A stretch of 64,000 bases of DNA from Clostridia bacterium (GCA_017456145.1 JAFTJZ010000039.1:1-64000); one strand, 5' to 3'; numbered from the stretch's first letter, positions 48,955-58,499 are shown. Translations and numbers: made by a program. The notes: generated by a model not told the origin, from the sequence alone.

Positions 48955-49968
48955 ATGAAACAGATCACCTTTACCAAAGTCAATCTTGCGGAGTTGATTG
49001 ATGTTCCCGTCAAAGAAATGAGCGAAGGAGACGTCCTCGTTCGCACGGAATTTTCTACCGTGAGCTGTGGCACCGAGCGTGCAAACATTACCGATTCGCT
49101 TGGCGGCTCGGCCTCGCGCACTTCCAAGGTGCATTTTCCCCATACGCTGGGATATTCGACCTCAGGTATCGTGGAGAAGGTCGGAGAGGCGGTAACGTCG
49201 CTCAAGGTCGGGGATCGCGTTGTTATGTATTGGAGCACGCACTCGCAGTATAACGTGCTGCCGGCGCATCAGGTTGTCAAGATTGAGGACGACCGTATTT
49301 CGATGCAAGAAGCGGCGCTTTCATTCATTGCGACCTTCCCCATGGCTGCCATTCGCAAAACGCGACTGGAGATGGGCGAGAGTGTGCTGGTCATGGGGCA
49401 GGGACTTCTGGGGCTGCTTGCCGTGAAACTGGCGCGCCTTGCGGGCGGCTGCCCGATTGTTGCCGTCGATCCCGTGGAGGAACGGCGTGCTCTGGCGTTG
49501 CAGTACGGTGCGGATTACGCCTTTTCTCCCTATGAGGAGGGCTTTGCGAAAAAGGTCAGGGCAGTGACGGGCGGCGGTGCCAACGTGGCCATTGAGGTGA
49601 CCGGGGTTGGCGCGGGATTGGACGGCGCACTGGACTGCATGAAACGCTTTGGCAGAGTGGCGCTGCTTGGGTGTACCCGCTTTGCCGATTTTAACATCGA
49701 TTATTATCAAAAGGTGCACTGCCCCGGTATTACCATGATTGGCGCCCATACCATGGCGCGGCCCGAAGAGGAGTCTTATCCCGGTTATTTCACCCATCGT
49801 GACGATATTTTGGCGGTTCTGCGGCTGTGTGCCATGGGACGGTTGCATTTGTCGGAAATGATCATGGAAACGCACGCGCCCGCCGATTGCACCGCGGTGT
49901 ATGACCGCTTGATCAAGGATAAAAATTTCCCACCGGTGGTTCAGTTTGATTGGAGGGGTGTGCGATGA
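48955..49968 (+). CDS. Zinc-type medium-chain dehydrogenase
   Basis: This 337-residue protein of the alcohol/sorbitol dehydrogenase superfamily has a GroES-like N-domain (SCGTERAN and GYSTSGIVEKVG where the metal ligands usually sit) and a Rossmann motif VMGQGLLGLLAVKLARLAG. The structural-zinc Cys4 lobe is missing and the GHE motif reads LGYST. It therefore resembles the Thr-DH/BchC-like subgroup that often works on cyclic polyols or sugar acids. It is the first of three oxidoreductases that overlap by ATGA, regulated by the divergent AraC gene. RBS AGGAGG. Confidence 0.85.
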   Translation: MKQITFTKVNLAELIDVPVKEMSEGDVLVRTEFSTVSCGTERANITDSLGGSASRTSKVHFPHTLGYSTSGIVEKVGEAVTSLKVGDRVVMYWSTHSQYNVLPAHQVVKIEDDRISMQEAALSFIATFPMAAIRKTRLEMGESVLVMGQGLLGLLAVKLARLAGGCPIVAVDPVEERRALALQYGADYAFSPYEEGFAKKVRAVTGGGANVAIEVTGVGAGLDGALDCMKRFGRVALLGCTRFADFNIDYYQKVHCPGITMIGAHTMARPEEESYPGYFTHRDDILAVLRLCAMGRLHLSEMIMETHAPADCTAVYDRLIKDKNFPPVVQFDWRGVR

Positions 49969-50981
49969 GAAAAATCAAGGTTGCCCAGATCGGCATCAGC
50001 CGTTACAGCCACGGGTTTGACGTGTTTTCTACCATGCGCAAGCAAAGCGAGCTGTACGAGATCGTCGGCTATGCGCTGCCCGAGGGTGAGCGGGAGAAAT
50101 TCCCCGAAAATATGCATATTTTTGAGGGCTATCGGGAGATGACGGTCGAGCAGATCCTCGCCGATCCCGAGATCGAAGCGGTCACGGTGGAGACCGAGGA
50201 AATCTATCTGACCAAATACGCCCGCATGGTGGCAAGAGCGGGCAAGCATATGCATATGGAAAAGCCGGGCGGGCAGGTACTTGCTGAATTTGAAGCTTTG
50301 ATCGACGAGCTGCGAGCAAGCGGCGCGGTCTTTCACGTCGGCTATATGTATCGCTACAATCCGACCATCGCTGCGGCAATCGATAAGGTCAAGCGCGGCG
50401 AGCTGGGCGATATTCTTTGCGTGGAGGCGCAGATGAACTGCTGCCATCCCGATGTGGCGCGGGCGTGGATGTCCACCTTCCGTGGCGGGATGATGTTCTT
50501 TCTTGGCTGCCATATGATCGATCTGATCCTGCAAATTCAAGGGGTTCCGCAAAAGGTGCATCCGTTTATCAAGTGCACGGCAAAGAACGGCGTTGTATCC
50601 GAGGATTTCGGCATGGCGGTGCTGGAGTATGAGAATGGCGTTTCGTTCGCCAAAACGACTGACACCGAGATGGCCGGCTTTGCGCGGCGGCAACTGGTGA
50701 TCAGCGGTAGTAAGGGCACGCTGGAGATCCGTCCGCTGGAGGTGACACTGCCACAGCCGTATACCATGTACGCGTGCTCCAAATTCTGCGACAAGGACAG
50801 CCCTACGCTGGCATTTGAGCAATCCGAGGCCTTTGACCGTTATGAGGCAATGATGGCGTCGTTTGCTGCCATGGTGCGCGGGGAAAAGCGAAATCCGTGG
50901 AGCCTTGATTATGAGCTGGCGCTTTACCGTACCGTGCTGCAGGCGTGCGGTATAAGCGGAGGAGAGAAAGAAAAGCAATGA
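49965..50981 (+). CDS. Gfo/Idh/MocA-family oxidoreductase
   Basis: This 338-residue NAD(P)-dependent sugar or polyol dehydrogenase has an N-terminal Rossmann domain (RKIKVAQIGISRYSHG) and the EKPGG catalytic Lys motif (MHMEKPGGQVLAEFE). The substrate domain opens with VGYMYRYNPTIAAAIDKVKRGELGDI and contains the H in FFLGCHMIDLIL. It overlaps the preceding dehydrogenase by the ATGA junction, so the two enzymes are probably steps of one sugar or inositol-type pathway. An earlier in-frame TTG is less likely than ATG 49965, which follows GGAGGGG. Confidence 0.88.
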   Translation: MRKIKVAQIGISRYSHGFDVFSTMRKQSELYEIVGYALPEGEREKFPENMHIFEGYREMTVEQILADPEIEAVTVETEEIYLTKYARMVARAGKHMHMEKPGGQVLAEFEALIDELRASGAVFHVGYMYRYNPTIAAAIDKVKRGELGDILCVEAQMNCCHPDVARAWMSTFRGGMMFFLGCHMIDLILQIQGVPQKVHPFIKCTAKNGVVSEDFGMAVLEYENGVSFAKTTDTEMAGFARRQLVISGSKGTLEIRPLEVTLPQPYTMYACSKFCDKDSPTLAFEQSEAFDRYEAMMASFAAMVRGEKRNPWSLDYELALYRTVLQACGISGGEKEKQ

Positions 50982-51961
50982 AAGCAATAATGGTAAATCA
51001 AGATCAAAGTCTGCGCTGGGGCGACGTGCCCGATCCGGTGCTCAACACGGACGACGTGCTGATCGAAATCCACGCAGCAGCACTCAACCGAGCGGATCTG
51101 ATGCAGCGCGAAGGAAATTATCCGCCTCCCCCCGGTGCACCCGCATGGATGGGCTTGGAGGTCGCCGGTGTCATCATCGATATGGGCGAGGACGCTGCAC
51201 AAAAATCCCGATTCACCATCGGGGATCGGGTGTGCGCACTGCTGGGCGGTGGCGGATATGCCGAGTACGTGGCGGTGCGCTACGATATGCTGATGCCCAT
51301 TCCCGACGGCTTTTCCATGGTGGAGGCTGCGGCTATGCCCGAGGCGTTTGCAACGGCGTACTTGAATTTGTTTTATGAGGGAGGAATCCGCTCGGGCGAT
51401 ACGCTCTTGGTCACGGCGGGTGCGTCCGGACTGGCAAGCGTGATCATTCCTATGGCGAAGGCGTTTGGTATCCGCGTGATCACCACGGTGCGCAGCGACA
51501 GCAAAGCGAAACGCATCGCCCCTTTAGGCGCGGATCGCATTGTAAACACCAAGACGACCTCCTTGGCGGAGGTGCTGCGTGAGGAACTGGAGGGAGGACA
51601 CGGTGTTGACGTGGCCATTGACTGCGTCGGTGGTGCGGAGATGGGCGCTTGCTTGCCATATTTGAACCGAGGTGCACGCTGGATTATGATCGCAGCGCTG
51701 GGCGGCGAGATGACCGAGATCGATCTGAAAAACATCTACGTTCGCAATATCCGCATCATCGGCAGTACGTTGCGCTCCCGCGCGCCTGAGGTAAAGGCCG
51801 GCATTCTGGCAGACGTCGTTGACAAGGTATATCCCTTGATCGAGCGCCATTCTTTGCGGCCGACCGTTTTTGCGGTGCTGCCTATTGAGCAGGCCGAGGC
51901 TGCGCAGGATATGCTGTATCGGAGCGAGAACGTTGGCAAGGTCGTCATGACGGTAAGGTAA
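50978..51961 (+). CDS. Quinone-oxidoreductase-like NAD(P)H dehydrogenase
   Basis: This 327-residue medium-chain reductase of the QOR group has no metal site. Characteristic segments are AAALNRADLMQREGNYPPPPGAP, GLEVAGVI, LVTAGASGLASVIIPMAKAFG (nucleotide binding) and GADRIVNTK. Members reduce quinones, enones or other activated carbonyls with NAD(P)H. The start is the ATG of an ATGA overlap with the previous gene (50978). The substrate cannot be inferred, but tight coupling with the two preceding dehydrogenases suggests a common catabolic route. Confidence 0.88.
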   Translation: MKAIMVNQDQSLRWGDVPDPVLNTDDVLIEIHAAALNRADLMQREGNYPPPPGAPAWMGLEVAGVIIDMGEDAAQKSRFTIGDRVCALLGGGGYAEYVAVRYDMLMPIPDGFSMVEAAAMPEAFATAYLNLFYEGGIRSGDTLLVTAGASGLASVIIPMAKAFGIRVITTVRSDSKAKRIAPLGADRIVNTKTTSLAEVLREELEGGHGVDVAIDCVGGAEMGACLPYLNRGARWIMIAALGGEMTEIDLKNIYVRNIRIIGSTLRSRAPEVKAGILADVVDKVYPLIERHSLRPTVFAVLPIEQAEAAQDMLYRSENVGKVVMTVR

Positions 51962-51978
51962 AGGAGGAGGAGGACGTT

Positions 51979-52554
51979 ATGCAAACGCAAGATCGAACGG
52001 TACTGATGCATACCTGCTGTGCGCCGTGCTCGCTGTCCTGCATCGACCCGCTGCGACAGGAGGGGATTGAGCCGGTGGCGTTTTGGTATAATCCCAATAT
52101 TCACCCTTGGAAGGAATATGAGGCGCGGCGGGATTGTCTGGTTCAGTATGCGCCGACGATCGGGATGCAGTTGATTGTTTCCGAGCATTATGGCCTGCGT
52201 CCGTTTGTTCGGGCTGTCGCCGATGATATCGATCACCGTTGTCGTTATTGTTATGAGCATCGCCTCGAAATGACCGCCAAATATGCCGCCGAGCATGATT
52301 TCAAAGCCTTTACCACAACGCTGCTCTGCAGCCTTTATCAGGATCATGACGGTATCGCTGCCGCTGCCGAGCGGTATGCCGCCCAATATGGCGTACAGTT
52401 TCTTTATCGCGATTTTCGCCCCAACTTCCGCGCGGGGAATGCGCGTGCCAAGGAGCTGGGATTTTATATGCAGAAGTATTGCGGCTGTGTTTTTTCTGAG
52501 GAAGATCGCTATCAAAAGCAGATCGCCCGCGCCAAAGAGCAGTGGGGGTGCTGA
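51979..52554 (+). CDS. queH: Epoxyqueuosine reductase QueH
   Basis: This 191-residue enzyme reduces epoxyqueuosine in tRNA to queuosine, the last step of that modification, and is unrelated to QueG. The family Cys motifs are present: HTCCAPC at the N-terminus, RCRYCYEHRL in the middle and QKYCGCVFSE near the end, as needed for the Fe-S centre and accessory metal. GGAGGAGG lies before the ATG, 17 bases after the previous gene, so it may be co-transcribed with the dehydrogenase operon by position only. A GGGGGTGC/GCACCCCC stem overlaps its stop codon. Confidence 0.93.
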   Translation: MQTQDRTVLMHTCCAPCSLSCIDPLRQEGIEPVAFWYNPNIHPWKEYEARRDCLVQYAPTIGMQLIVSEHYGLRPFVRAVADDIDHRCRYCYEHRLEMTAKYAAEHDFKAFTTTLLCSLYQDHDGIAAAAERYAAQYGVQFLYRDFRPNFRAGNARAKELGFYMQKYCGCVFSEEDRYQKQIARAKEQWGC

Positions 52555-52619
52555 AACGGCACCCCCGAGTTCTATCCTGTGCTCCCACCGAAGACCGCTT
52601 GCGCCTTGATGATAAAGCC

Positions 52620-55058
52620 TTATCCCGCCACGATCTTGAGTACGGCTACGGTCATGTCATCGACAGAGCCGTGATCGTGGGCGGCGTCGAGAATGCGCTC
52701 GATCAAGGCACGCGCTGCCGCATCGTCTGCGGGCGGCGCGTTACCCAGCAGATCGTAGAGCCAATGCTCCTCACGTTTTGCCTCGGTAGATGCACTTGCC
52801 GCGGATGGGACGGCATCTTCGCCATCAACCGCTGAGACGGATACCGTGACGGGCTCCATAGCACTGTCCATGATGCCGTCGCTCATCATAAAGATACAGT
52901 CTCCCTCCTCCAGTGTGAAGGGAACGACTTGTACGTCCACGCCCGAGAGTATCCCGAGCGGGAAGGTGCGGCAACCGACCGAAAACAGCTGTCCGCTGCG
53001 TAAAATCAGCGTATCTGCTGCACCGCTTTTGACAAAACGCGTTTTGCCGCTGAACAGATCTAAAGAAAGTAGATCCACCGTCGAGGTCGTCTCTGCCATT
53101 TCTCCCTCGCGGGAATATAAATAGTGATTGAGCAGCGTCAGCGCCGTGTCCATGCCCACACCTGCGCGCAGCATTCTCTCCAGAAACAGAACACTGACCC
53201 CCGAGGTCAACGCCGCAGCCTCTCCCGTCCCCATGCCGTCACATAGCAGTGCAAAAAAGTGATCTTGCCCATCCGAGAAGAAGCGAATCGTGTCCCCGCA
53301 GCCGGGGGCTTTTTTTGTTTCTGTGCCGCGGGGGAGGCTCCCGTCTGCGGTGAGCCATTGCCCTGCTGCGACCGAGCGGTAGATGCACTGCACAGCCAGA
53401 GGCGGGCGCGGGCGCAATGTGTAGATGCCGCCATCCTCGCCGCTGCCGTCATAGCTTGGGGTTCGCAGCGTGGTTCCCGTTACTTTCTCGGCAATGCGAT
53501 GCAGCTGCTCGGGGCGCAATCCGATGTGTGCCGGGCTGCAGCCGTGTATTTGAACGCGGCAGCGACCGTTGCCCGACAGGCACGTGATCTGTCGGAATTG
53601 CCCGCCCTGCTCTCGCAGTGCTTGCCCGAGTGAGGTGGCGGTCTCATCGTCGGCGGGAATGGTGAGTGCATCCTCGGCAAGAGCATCCCGAAGAAGACCT
53701 GCCATTACCGAGCAATCCTTGGCGAAGGATTCTGCATGTGCACTTTCTCGCCGGTTATCAAAGGGTGAAGAGCCGGTGCTGCTGTCGCTGCTGCGGCGAA
53801 GTGAGTCACTCATGCGGAGCAGCACCTCGCACAGCCCTCCGAATGCGCCCGACATGGCACAAAGTCGCGCTGTCAGCCGCTCCGAGCGTGCTCTCTCTGC
53901 TGCCAGAGCTGCAAACGTGGTGTCATGGTGATATGCGGCATCGGTCTTTTGAAGACTGCGGGCGTGATGCTTGGCAAGAGAGATATATACGCTCATAAGC
54001 AAAACTCCGACACACAGCGAGGGCGCTAATTGGCGAAACAGACTCTCTCCGCCCACCAGCGTAGATGCGATGCCACCGATCGACGCGACAAGAAGTGCGA
54101 TCCGTTCACTCATGCCCTGAAGAAAAGCGTAAAGCAGCACCGTGATGATCAGTGGTGGTATGACTGTCGCGTCAATGGCAAGCCCGCCGAGCAACACACC
54201 GCAAAGAGAAAACAGAAGTCCACGGCATCGCACCTGATAAAGGGCAAAGGACAAAAGCAGGGCGATGGCGAGAGAGATGGTGAGAAATGTGATGCTGCGC
54301 AGGCAAAAGCTGACTGCAACCAGCAGCGCACCGTGACCTGCAAACGCGCGGAGCGGTGTGCATTTACCGATCTTTTCATCCAGAGAAAAGCTGAACAAGG
54401 CGCAGGCCAGAGGGGACAGCAGCAAAAATACTGCCGCACCGTAGAGATCGTAAAAGGCAAAATCACCGCTGATACAAAGACAGATCGCGCCGATGGTTCC
54501 ACCGACGGCCGCAGCCAGAGTGCGATAGGAAACGGGAAGGGAGGTGTCGATGGCAAAGGCCGGGGGCTTGGAGTCCTCTTCCTGCGTATTTTCAGAGGTA
54601 TCTCCTTGCGCACTTCCCGTGCACAGCTTTCGGACATAAACTTGAAGGCTTTGTCGGAACATACGGCGGTATTCCTGCCGCCGTAAGGCATTCTCATCTC
54701 CGGCGGGATAGTAGTACAGTCGCAGAATCAAACGGATGAGAAATCCCGTGCCAAGAGAGAGCAGGGTCAGATATGGATGCGGCGCACCTTGCCACAGTCC
54801 GAACAGAATGCCAAGCAGGGTGGCGAGCGTGGCGTATGGAGTGGCAACGAAAAAGGCGGCGGGGAGCGGATTGACCGAAAACAGCAGCGGTGTGCGGGTG
54901 AGCGACCAGGCGAGCAGGGCGCAGCACCCCCGACGGAGCCATGCGGAATATCGGACATTGTCCAAGGGCTCGTCGGCGTGGTTGAGAACGTGTCGCCGCG
55001 ACAGCAGCCAGTGCTTGATCCGTGCGGCGCGGGAAGGAGGTGCTTTTTGATGTTCCAT
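52620..55058 (-). CDS. spoIIE: Stage II sporulation protein E (SpoIIE) phosphatase
   Basis: This 812-residue membrane phosphatase dephosphorylates the anti-sigma antagonist SpoIIAA and so activates sigma-F in the forespore. An N-terminal region of about ten membrane helices (about 40-330) is followed by a linker and a C-terminal PP2C/SpoIIE phosphatase domain with ALLCDGMGTGEAA and MMSDGIMD metal-binding motifs. The closest upstream AAAGGA lies 22 bases before the chosen ATG (55058), across a GCCC-TTC-GGGGC hairpin, an unusual spacing. The frame is open to 55172. It shows that the host belongs to the endospore-forming lineage. Confidence 0.92.
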   Translation of the reverse strand: MEHQKAPPSRAARIKHWLLSRRHVLNHADEPLDNVRYSAWLRRGCCALLAWSLTRTPLLFSVNPLPAAFFVATPYATLATLLGILFGLWQGAPHPYLTLLSLGTGFLIRLILRLYYYPAGDENALRRQEYRRMFRQSLQVYVRKLCTGSAQGDTSENTQEEDSKPPAFAIDTSLPVSYRTLAAAVGGTIGAICLCISGDFAFYDLYGAAVFLLLSPLACALFSFSLDEKIGKCTPLRAFAGHGALLVAVSFCLRSITFLTISLAIALLLSFALYQVRCRGLLFSLCGVLLGGLAIDATVIPPLIITVLLYAFLQGMSERIALLVASIGGIASTLVGGESLFRQLAPSLCVGVLLMSVYISLAKHHARSLQKTDAAYHHDTTFAALAAERARSERLTARLCAMSGAFGGLCEVLLRMSDSLRRSSDSSTGSSPFDNRRESAHAESFAKDCSVMAGLLRDALAEDALTIPADDETATSLGQALREQGGQFRQITCLSGNGRCRVQIHGCSPAHIGLRPEQLHRIAEKVTGTTLRTPSYDGSGEDGGIYTLRPRPPLAVQCIYRSVAAGQWLTADGSLPRGTETKKAPGCGDTIRFFSDGQDHFFALLCDGMGTGEAAALTSGVSVLFLERMLRAGVGMDTALTLLNHYLYSREGEMAETTSTVDLLSLDLFSGKTRFVKSGAADTLILRSGQLFSVGCRTFPLGILSGVDVQVVPFTLEEGDCIFMMSDGIMDSAMEPVTVSVSAVDGEDAVPSAASASTEAKREEHWLYDLLGNAPPADDAAARALIERILDAAHDHGSVDDMTVAVLKIVAG

Positions 55059-55165
55059 GAGACTTTTGCCCCGAAGGGCGTCCTTTCTTTGGTGTGATGG
55101 TCTGCATGGATATTTTACCGCATATCTCGCGTATATTTTGTCGAATGGTGCGATGAGCGTCGCGG

Positions 55166-55194
55166 TTGACAAGCTCTTGGTTTTATGCTATAAT
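55166..55194 (+). promoter_or_regulatory. Sigma-A promoter for the second GH78-like gene
   Basis: TTGACA (55166-55171), 17 bases, TATAAT (55189-55194), 70 bases upstream of the start. Confidence 0.85.
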
Positions 55195-55264
55195 GATACC
55201 GTTGATCCGTGCATATTTTGTCATATCCGTATCGGTATGCGATTGGGAAGAAAGGAATCTACGT

Positions 55265-57343
55265 ATGTATCAATATCTGCAACAGGCAAAATGGATCTGG
55301 GCCAAAGGCTACGATCGTCCGAATATGTTTTTAGTCGCGCGTTGTCCCGATCGTATCCCCGCAGATGCTGCGGGTGAATGGACGCTGCATATCAGCGTCG
55401 ATGCGGATTTTGCGCTGCTTTGTGAGTGGGAGGGCCGACAGGAATGGATCGCCTTCGGACAATTTCCCGATTATGCCTCCCACAAGGTCTGCGAGGTGCG
55501 TCACATAGATGCCAGCGTCCTGCGGGGTGCAACATTGTATCTGCTGCTGACCTCTCAAAACTGTGATACCTCTACGGATCGTAAAGAGAGGGCGGGCGTG
55601 ATCTTCTCCTTGCGCGATGCACAAGGGCGCTGCATATGGGCATCTGATGGCGGTACGGAGCTTTATCATACCTCCCGCCACCGCGATGAGGGCGTACCGC
55701 TGGTTACAGGACAGCTTGGCTTTTCCTTTGATATCGACCTGACCGCCCCGCTGTGCGGTCATAGATGTGAGGTCGAGCTGCTGCAGAATATGCCGACAGA
55801 ACTCTATCCGCGCCCGATAGCGCCACTGAAGATGGGAGAACGACTCCCCGGTGTCCCGGTGCTGCAGACTGCGTTTGCCGAGCAGCAGGATTTGCCCGAT
55901 ACTGCGTTCGGGATGCGGATGCAGTGCGCCCGTTTCCTTGCCGACGGGGAAGATGGCGATGGGCAGGCGTATATTTATGATCTCGGTGCCGAGCAGGTCG
56001 GCTTTTTATCGCTGGAGATCACAGCCGCGCAGGATACCGACGTTCTGATCGGCTGGGGGGAGCATCTTGCCGATGGAAGAGTGCGCACTGATATCAGCGG
56101 GCGTTGCTTTGGCGCACGCTGCCATCTGCGTGCGGGTGAAAATCATCTTCTCTACCCGCTGCGACGCTTGGGGCTGCGTTTTTTGCAGCTCAACGTCTAT
56201 GCGCCTGCGGACGGCGTAACCATTACTTACACGGGGATATGTCCCGTGGATTATCCGCTGCCGCCCGCCAAGGAATATCCGTATACGGCACAGAGCGGTC
56301 TGCCTCGCGCGATCTATGAGACCTGTCTGCGTACGTTGCGGATGTGCTTGCACGATCATTATGAGGATTGTCCGTGGCGTGAGCAGGCGCTCTATACCAT
56401 GGATTCGCGCAATCAGATGCTTTGCGGCTATTATGCTTATGGTGAGACGGCGGCTCCCCGTGCGTCGTTGGAGTTGATCGCCCGTTCTTTGCGGGAAGAT
56501 GCACTGCTGGAGCTTTGCTCGCCCGCCCGTTGCAGCATTACCATTCCCGCCTTCAGCGCGATGTTCGTCGTTCAGCTTGCCGAATATGTTGATTTTTCCA
56601 AAGATATTGACGGTGTGAGAGAGCTGCTGCTGCCGACCGCGCAGCGCATTGTGGATGGATTTGTCGCCCGCATGGATCATGCGCACGGCGGACTTTTGAA
56701 ATGTTATCCCGAGGAACGCCATTGGAACTTCTACGAATGGCAAGAGGGGCTTTCGGGCAGTATTTCCGGCAGTGTTAAGGACGAGGATATGACCTACGAT
56801 GCGCCGCTTTGCTGCTTTGTTTCATTGGCAATGGAGGCGTTGACGCGCTTGTATGGATATTTTGGCATGGACGCGGCGCGCAAACAGCTGCAAACCACCC
56901 GCATACAGCTCAATCGCGCCATTCACGAAAGCTTTTACGACGATAAGACGGCGGTCTATGAGGGATATTTACGCTTGCGGGACGGTTATCGGTATCACCG
57001 TGCGCAGCTGACGCAGGCTCTTGCCATCGTTTGCGGTGCTTGCCCACCCGCGGAGCTGAATCGCGCACGGGAGCGTCTTGCCAACGACAAGACGCTGCTC
57101 CCTGTCACCTTGTCGCACAGCATTTTCCGTTATGACGCGCTGCTTGCGGACAAGACTTATCTTCCCATGGTGCTTGACGAGATCGAGCGGGTCTGGGGCG
57201 GGATGCTGCAAGCGGGTGCGACGACCTTTTGGGAGACGGCGGCCGGCGAGAGGGATTTTTCCAACGCCGGTAGCCTTTGCCACGGCTGGTCAGCGATTCC
57301 GATCTACGTTTATTGGAAATATGCGACGAATGGAAAAAATTAA
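55265..57343 (+). CDS. GH78-like alpha-L-rhamnosidase (short form)
   Basis: This 692-residue cytoplasmic protein has no signal peptide. Beta-sandwich domains (about 1-330) are followed by an (alpha/alpha)6 barrel with EDCPWREQALYTMDSRNQ (the GH78 DCP-x-RE acid block, about 395-412), then TTFWETAAGERDFSNAGSLCHGWSA, where the second catalytic Glu and the SxCHGW motif lie. It is shorter than the first GH78 because the N-terminal and C-terminal accessory domains are reduced. The ATG at 55265 follows GAAAGGAA. It is divergent from spoIIE with its own strong promoter. Confidence 0.8.
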   Translation: MYQYLQQAKWIWAKGYDRPNMFLVARCPDRIPADAAGEWTLHISVDADFALLCEWEGRQEWIAFGQFPDYASHKVCEVRHIDASVLRGATLYLLLTSQNCDTSTDRKERAGVIFSLRDAQGRCIWASDGGTELYHTSRHRDEGVPLVTGQLGFSFDIDLTAPLCGHRCEVELLQNMPTELYPRPIAPLKMGERLPGVPVLQTAFAEQQDLPDTAFGMRMQCARFLADGEDGDGQAYIYDLGAEQVGFLSLEITAAQDTDVLIGWGEHLADGRVRTDISGRCFGARCHLRAGENHLLYPLRRLGLRFLQLNVYAPADGVTITYTGICPVDYPLPPAKEYPYTAQSGLPRAIYETCLRTLRMCLHDHYEDCPWREQALYTMDSRNQMLCGYYAYGETAAPRASLELIARSLREDALLELCSPARCSITIPAFSAMFVVQLAEYVDFSKDIDGVRELLLPTAQRIVDGFVARMDHAHGGLLKCYPEERHWNFYEWQEGLSGSISGSVKDEDMTYDAPLCCFVSLAMEALTRLYGYFGMDAARKQLQTTRIQLNRAIHESFYDDKTAVYEGYLRLRDGYRYHRAQLTQALAIVCGACPPAELNRARERLANDKTLLPVTLSHSIFRYDALLADKTYLPMVLDEIERVWGGMLQAGATTFWETAAGERDFSNAGSLCHGWSAIPIYVYWKYATNGKN

Positions 57344-57457
57344 CGTACAGAGTCGCACACACGAAACATTCGATCTGCAGTATAAAATTGCGGACGATCG
57401 ACCATACTTTCACTGAACGGATATATTCCGTATTGTAAGAAAGGAATGGTGGCAATT

Positions 57458-57679
57458 ATGATTATGGATCGCATTGCGCTGATCCTCGCTGTCATCGGCG
57501 CGTTGAACTGGGGCAGCATCGGGCTGTTTCAATTTGATATCGTCGCATGGATCGGCGGCGGACAGACCGGGCTTATCAGCCGCATTATCTATACCCTTGT
57601 CGCTCTCGCGGGTGTCTGGTGCATCTCTTTGATTTTCCGCGCGCGCGATAGCTTTGAGGAGATCGGCGAGCGTCAGTAA
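57458..57679 (+). CDS. DUF378 small membrane protein
   Basis: This protein of about 73 residues has two transmembrane helices (IALILAVIGALNWGSIGLF and RIIYTLVALAGVWCISLIF) joined by a Gly-rich loop, with the N-W-G-S-I-G signature of DUF378. The start is uncertain among ATGs at 57446, 57458 and 57464; 57458 has the best spacing from GAAAGGA. The function of the family is unknown. It stands alone between GH78 and a terminator. Confidence 0.75.
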   Translation: MIMDRIALILAVIGALNWGSIGLFQFDIVAWIGGGQTGLISRIIYTLVALAGVWCISLIFRARDSFEEIGERQ

Positions 57680-57694
57680 CCGATCAATAAAAAA

Positions 57695-57737
57695 AGGAGT
57701 GCTGCTCTCCGTGGGAGTGCGCACTCCTATATTTTTT
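57695..57737. terminator. Bidirectional terminator
   Basis: AGGAGTGC (57695-57702) pairs with GCACTCCT (57721-57728), with an inner CTC/GAG extension. T-runs on both strands (TATTTTTTGA; on the minus strand CTTTTTTTTATT) fit its position between convergent genes. Confidence 0.8.
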
Positions 57738-57743
57738 GAGGGA

Positions 57744-57962
57744 TTATTCCTCAGTGTTTTCGTATTCGGAAAGATCCACCGCGGCAGCAGCGCGGGGATC
57801 CAGACCACCGCGGGCGCGCTCATGGTATGCGACGGCATTGCGGGCGAGCATATTGATCTCGTTGTTGAGCGAACGCCCCTCCTTCTCGCATAGCAGCATC
57901 AGCTTTCGCAAAAGCTCCTCGGGCATCCGCACGGGGACGGTGAATTGTTTCTTCTGTGCCAT
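57744..57962 (-). CDS. Arc-type ribbon-helix-helix DNA-binding protein
   Basis: This 72-residue protein has the ribbon-helix-helix pattern. An N-terminal strand (KKQFTVPVRMP) contacts DNA, followed by EELLRKLMLLCEKEGRSLNNEINMLARNAV (two helices with the G-R-S-L-N-x-E-I turn of the Arc/MetJ group). The acidic tail LSEYENTEE is short. No toxin partner is adjacent, so it is more likely a stand-alone regulator than an antitoxin. It sits 12 bases downstream of the next minus-strand gene, so the two are co-transcribed. Confidence 0.8.
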   Translation of the reverse strand: MAQKKQFTVPVRMPEELLRKLMLLCEKEGRSLNNEINMLARNAVAYHERARGGLDPRAAAAVDLSEYENTEE

Positions 57963-57974
57963 TTTATCCCTCCA

Positions 57975-58499
57975 TCAATAACGGACCTCGGATATGACCG
58001 TGCCCTGGTTATAGTAGCGGAGAATCTTCAAGGCGGGCTTGGTTGCCTCAAAGTAAACGATCCCGCGGCGGGCATCTGCCGTCTCAAACAGAGCGAAATA
58101 CAGATCGGGGCTCTGCATCGAGGAGGTAAAATCGTAGGTCTTTTCGGGCTTGTACGCCTCTGCTTGCTTGATGTATTCGCCATCATAAGGGGCGATGACG
58201 TGCATTTCCTTAATGCGAACCTCCAGCACCTTCTTACGGGTACGACCGCCCAGAATCTTGGTCAGTGTCATAATGCCGGAGACGAAGGAATATTCATATT
58301 CAACCGAAACGTAACGCCATGTGAACCAGATCAGGATCCACGTCGTCAGCGGGATCAGCGCCATCATCGGCACCAAAAATTGGGTTACTACACCCACGAT
58401 AAAGAAAATCAATGCATATGCGATGTAACCGATGATCGCCAACACACGCTTGAGCCGCCAGATGGGCTGCTTTGCGGGGGAGACGACGTATTCATACAT
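57975..58499 (-). CDS. Two-helix membrane protein, unrecognised (DUF6106-like)
   Basis: This 174-residue protein opens with MYEYVVSPAKQPIWRLKR, then has two adjacent hydrophobic helices (about 20-66) and a soluble beta-rich C-terminal domain (EVRIKEMHVIAPYDGEYI, then DLYFALFETADARRGIVYFEA). The start at 58499 is chosen because GGAAGGAC lies six bases upstream; the frame is open to 58535. The layout resembles small bPH2/YdbT-like membrane-associated domains. The DUF6106 label is tentative. It is probably co-transcribed with the ribbon-helix-helix gene downstream. Confidence 0.65.
   Translation of the reverse strand: MYEYVVSPAKQPIWRLKRVLAIIGYIAYALIFFIVGVVTQFLVPMMALIPLTTWILIWFTWRYVSVEYEYSFVSGIMTLTKILGGRTRKKVLEVRIKEMHVIAPYDGEYIKQAEAYKPEKTYDFTSSMQSPDLYFALFETADARRGIVYFEATKPALKILRYYNQGTVISEVRY

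Noticed and set aside
52544-52566. Intrinsic terminator after queH
   Set aside because: The GGGGGTGC/GCACCCCC stem overlaps the stop codon but lacks a T-run; left as a possible weak stem only.
57744-57962. Antitoxin of a toxin-antitoxin pair
   Set aside because: The neighbouring gene is a larger membrane protein without toxin features, and the RHH gene is downstream of it.
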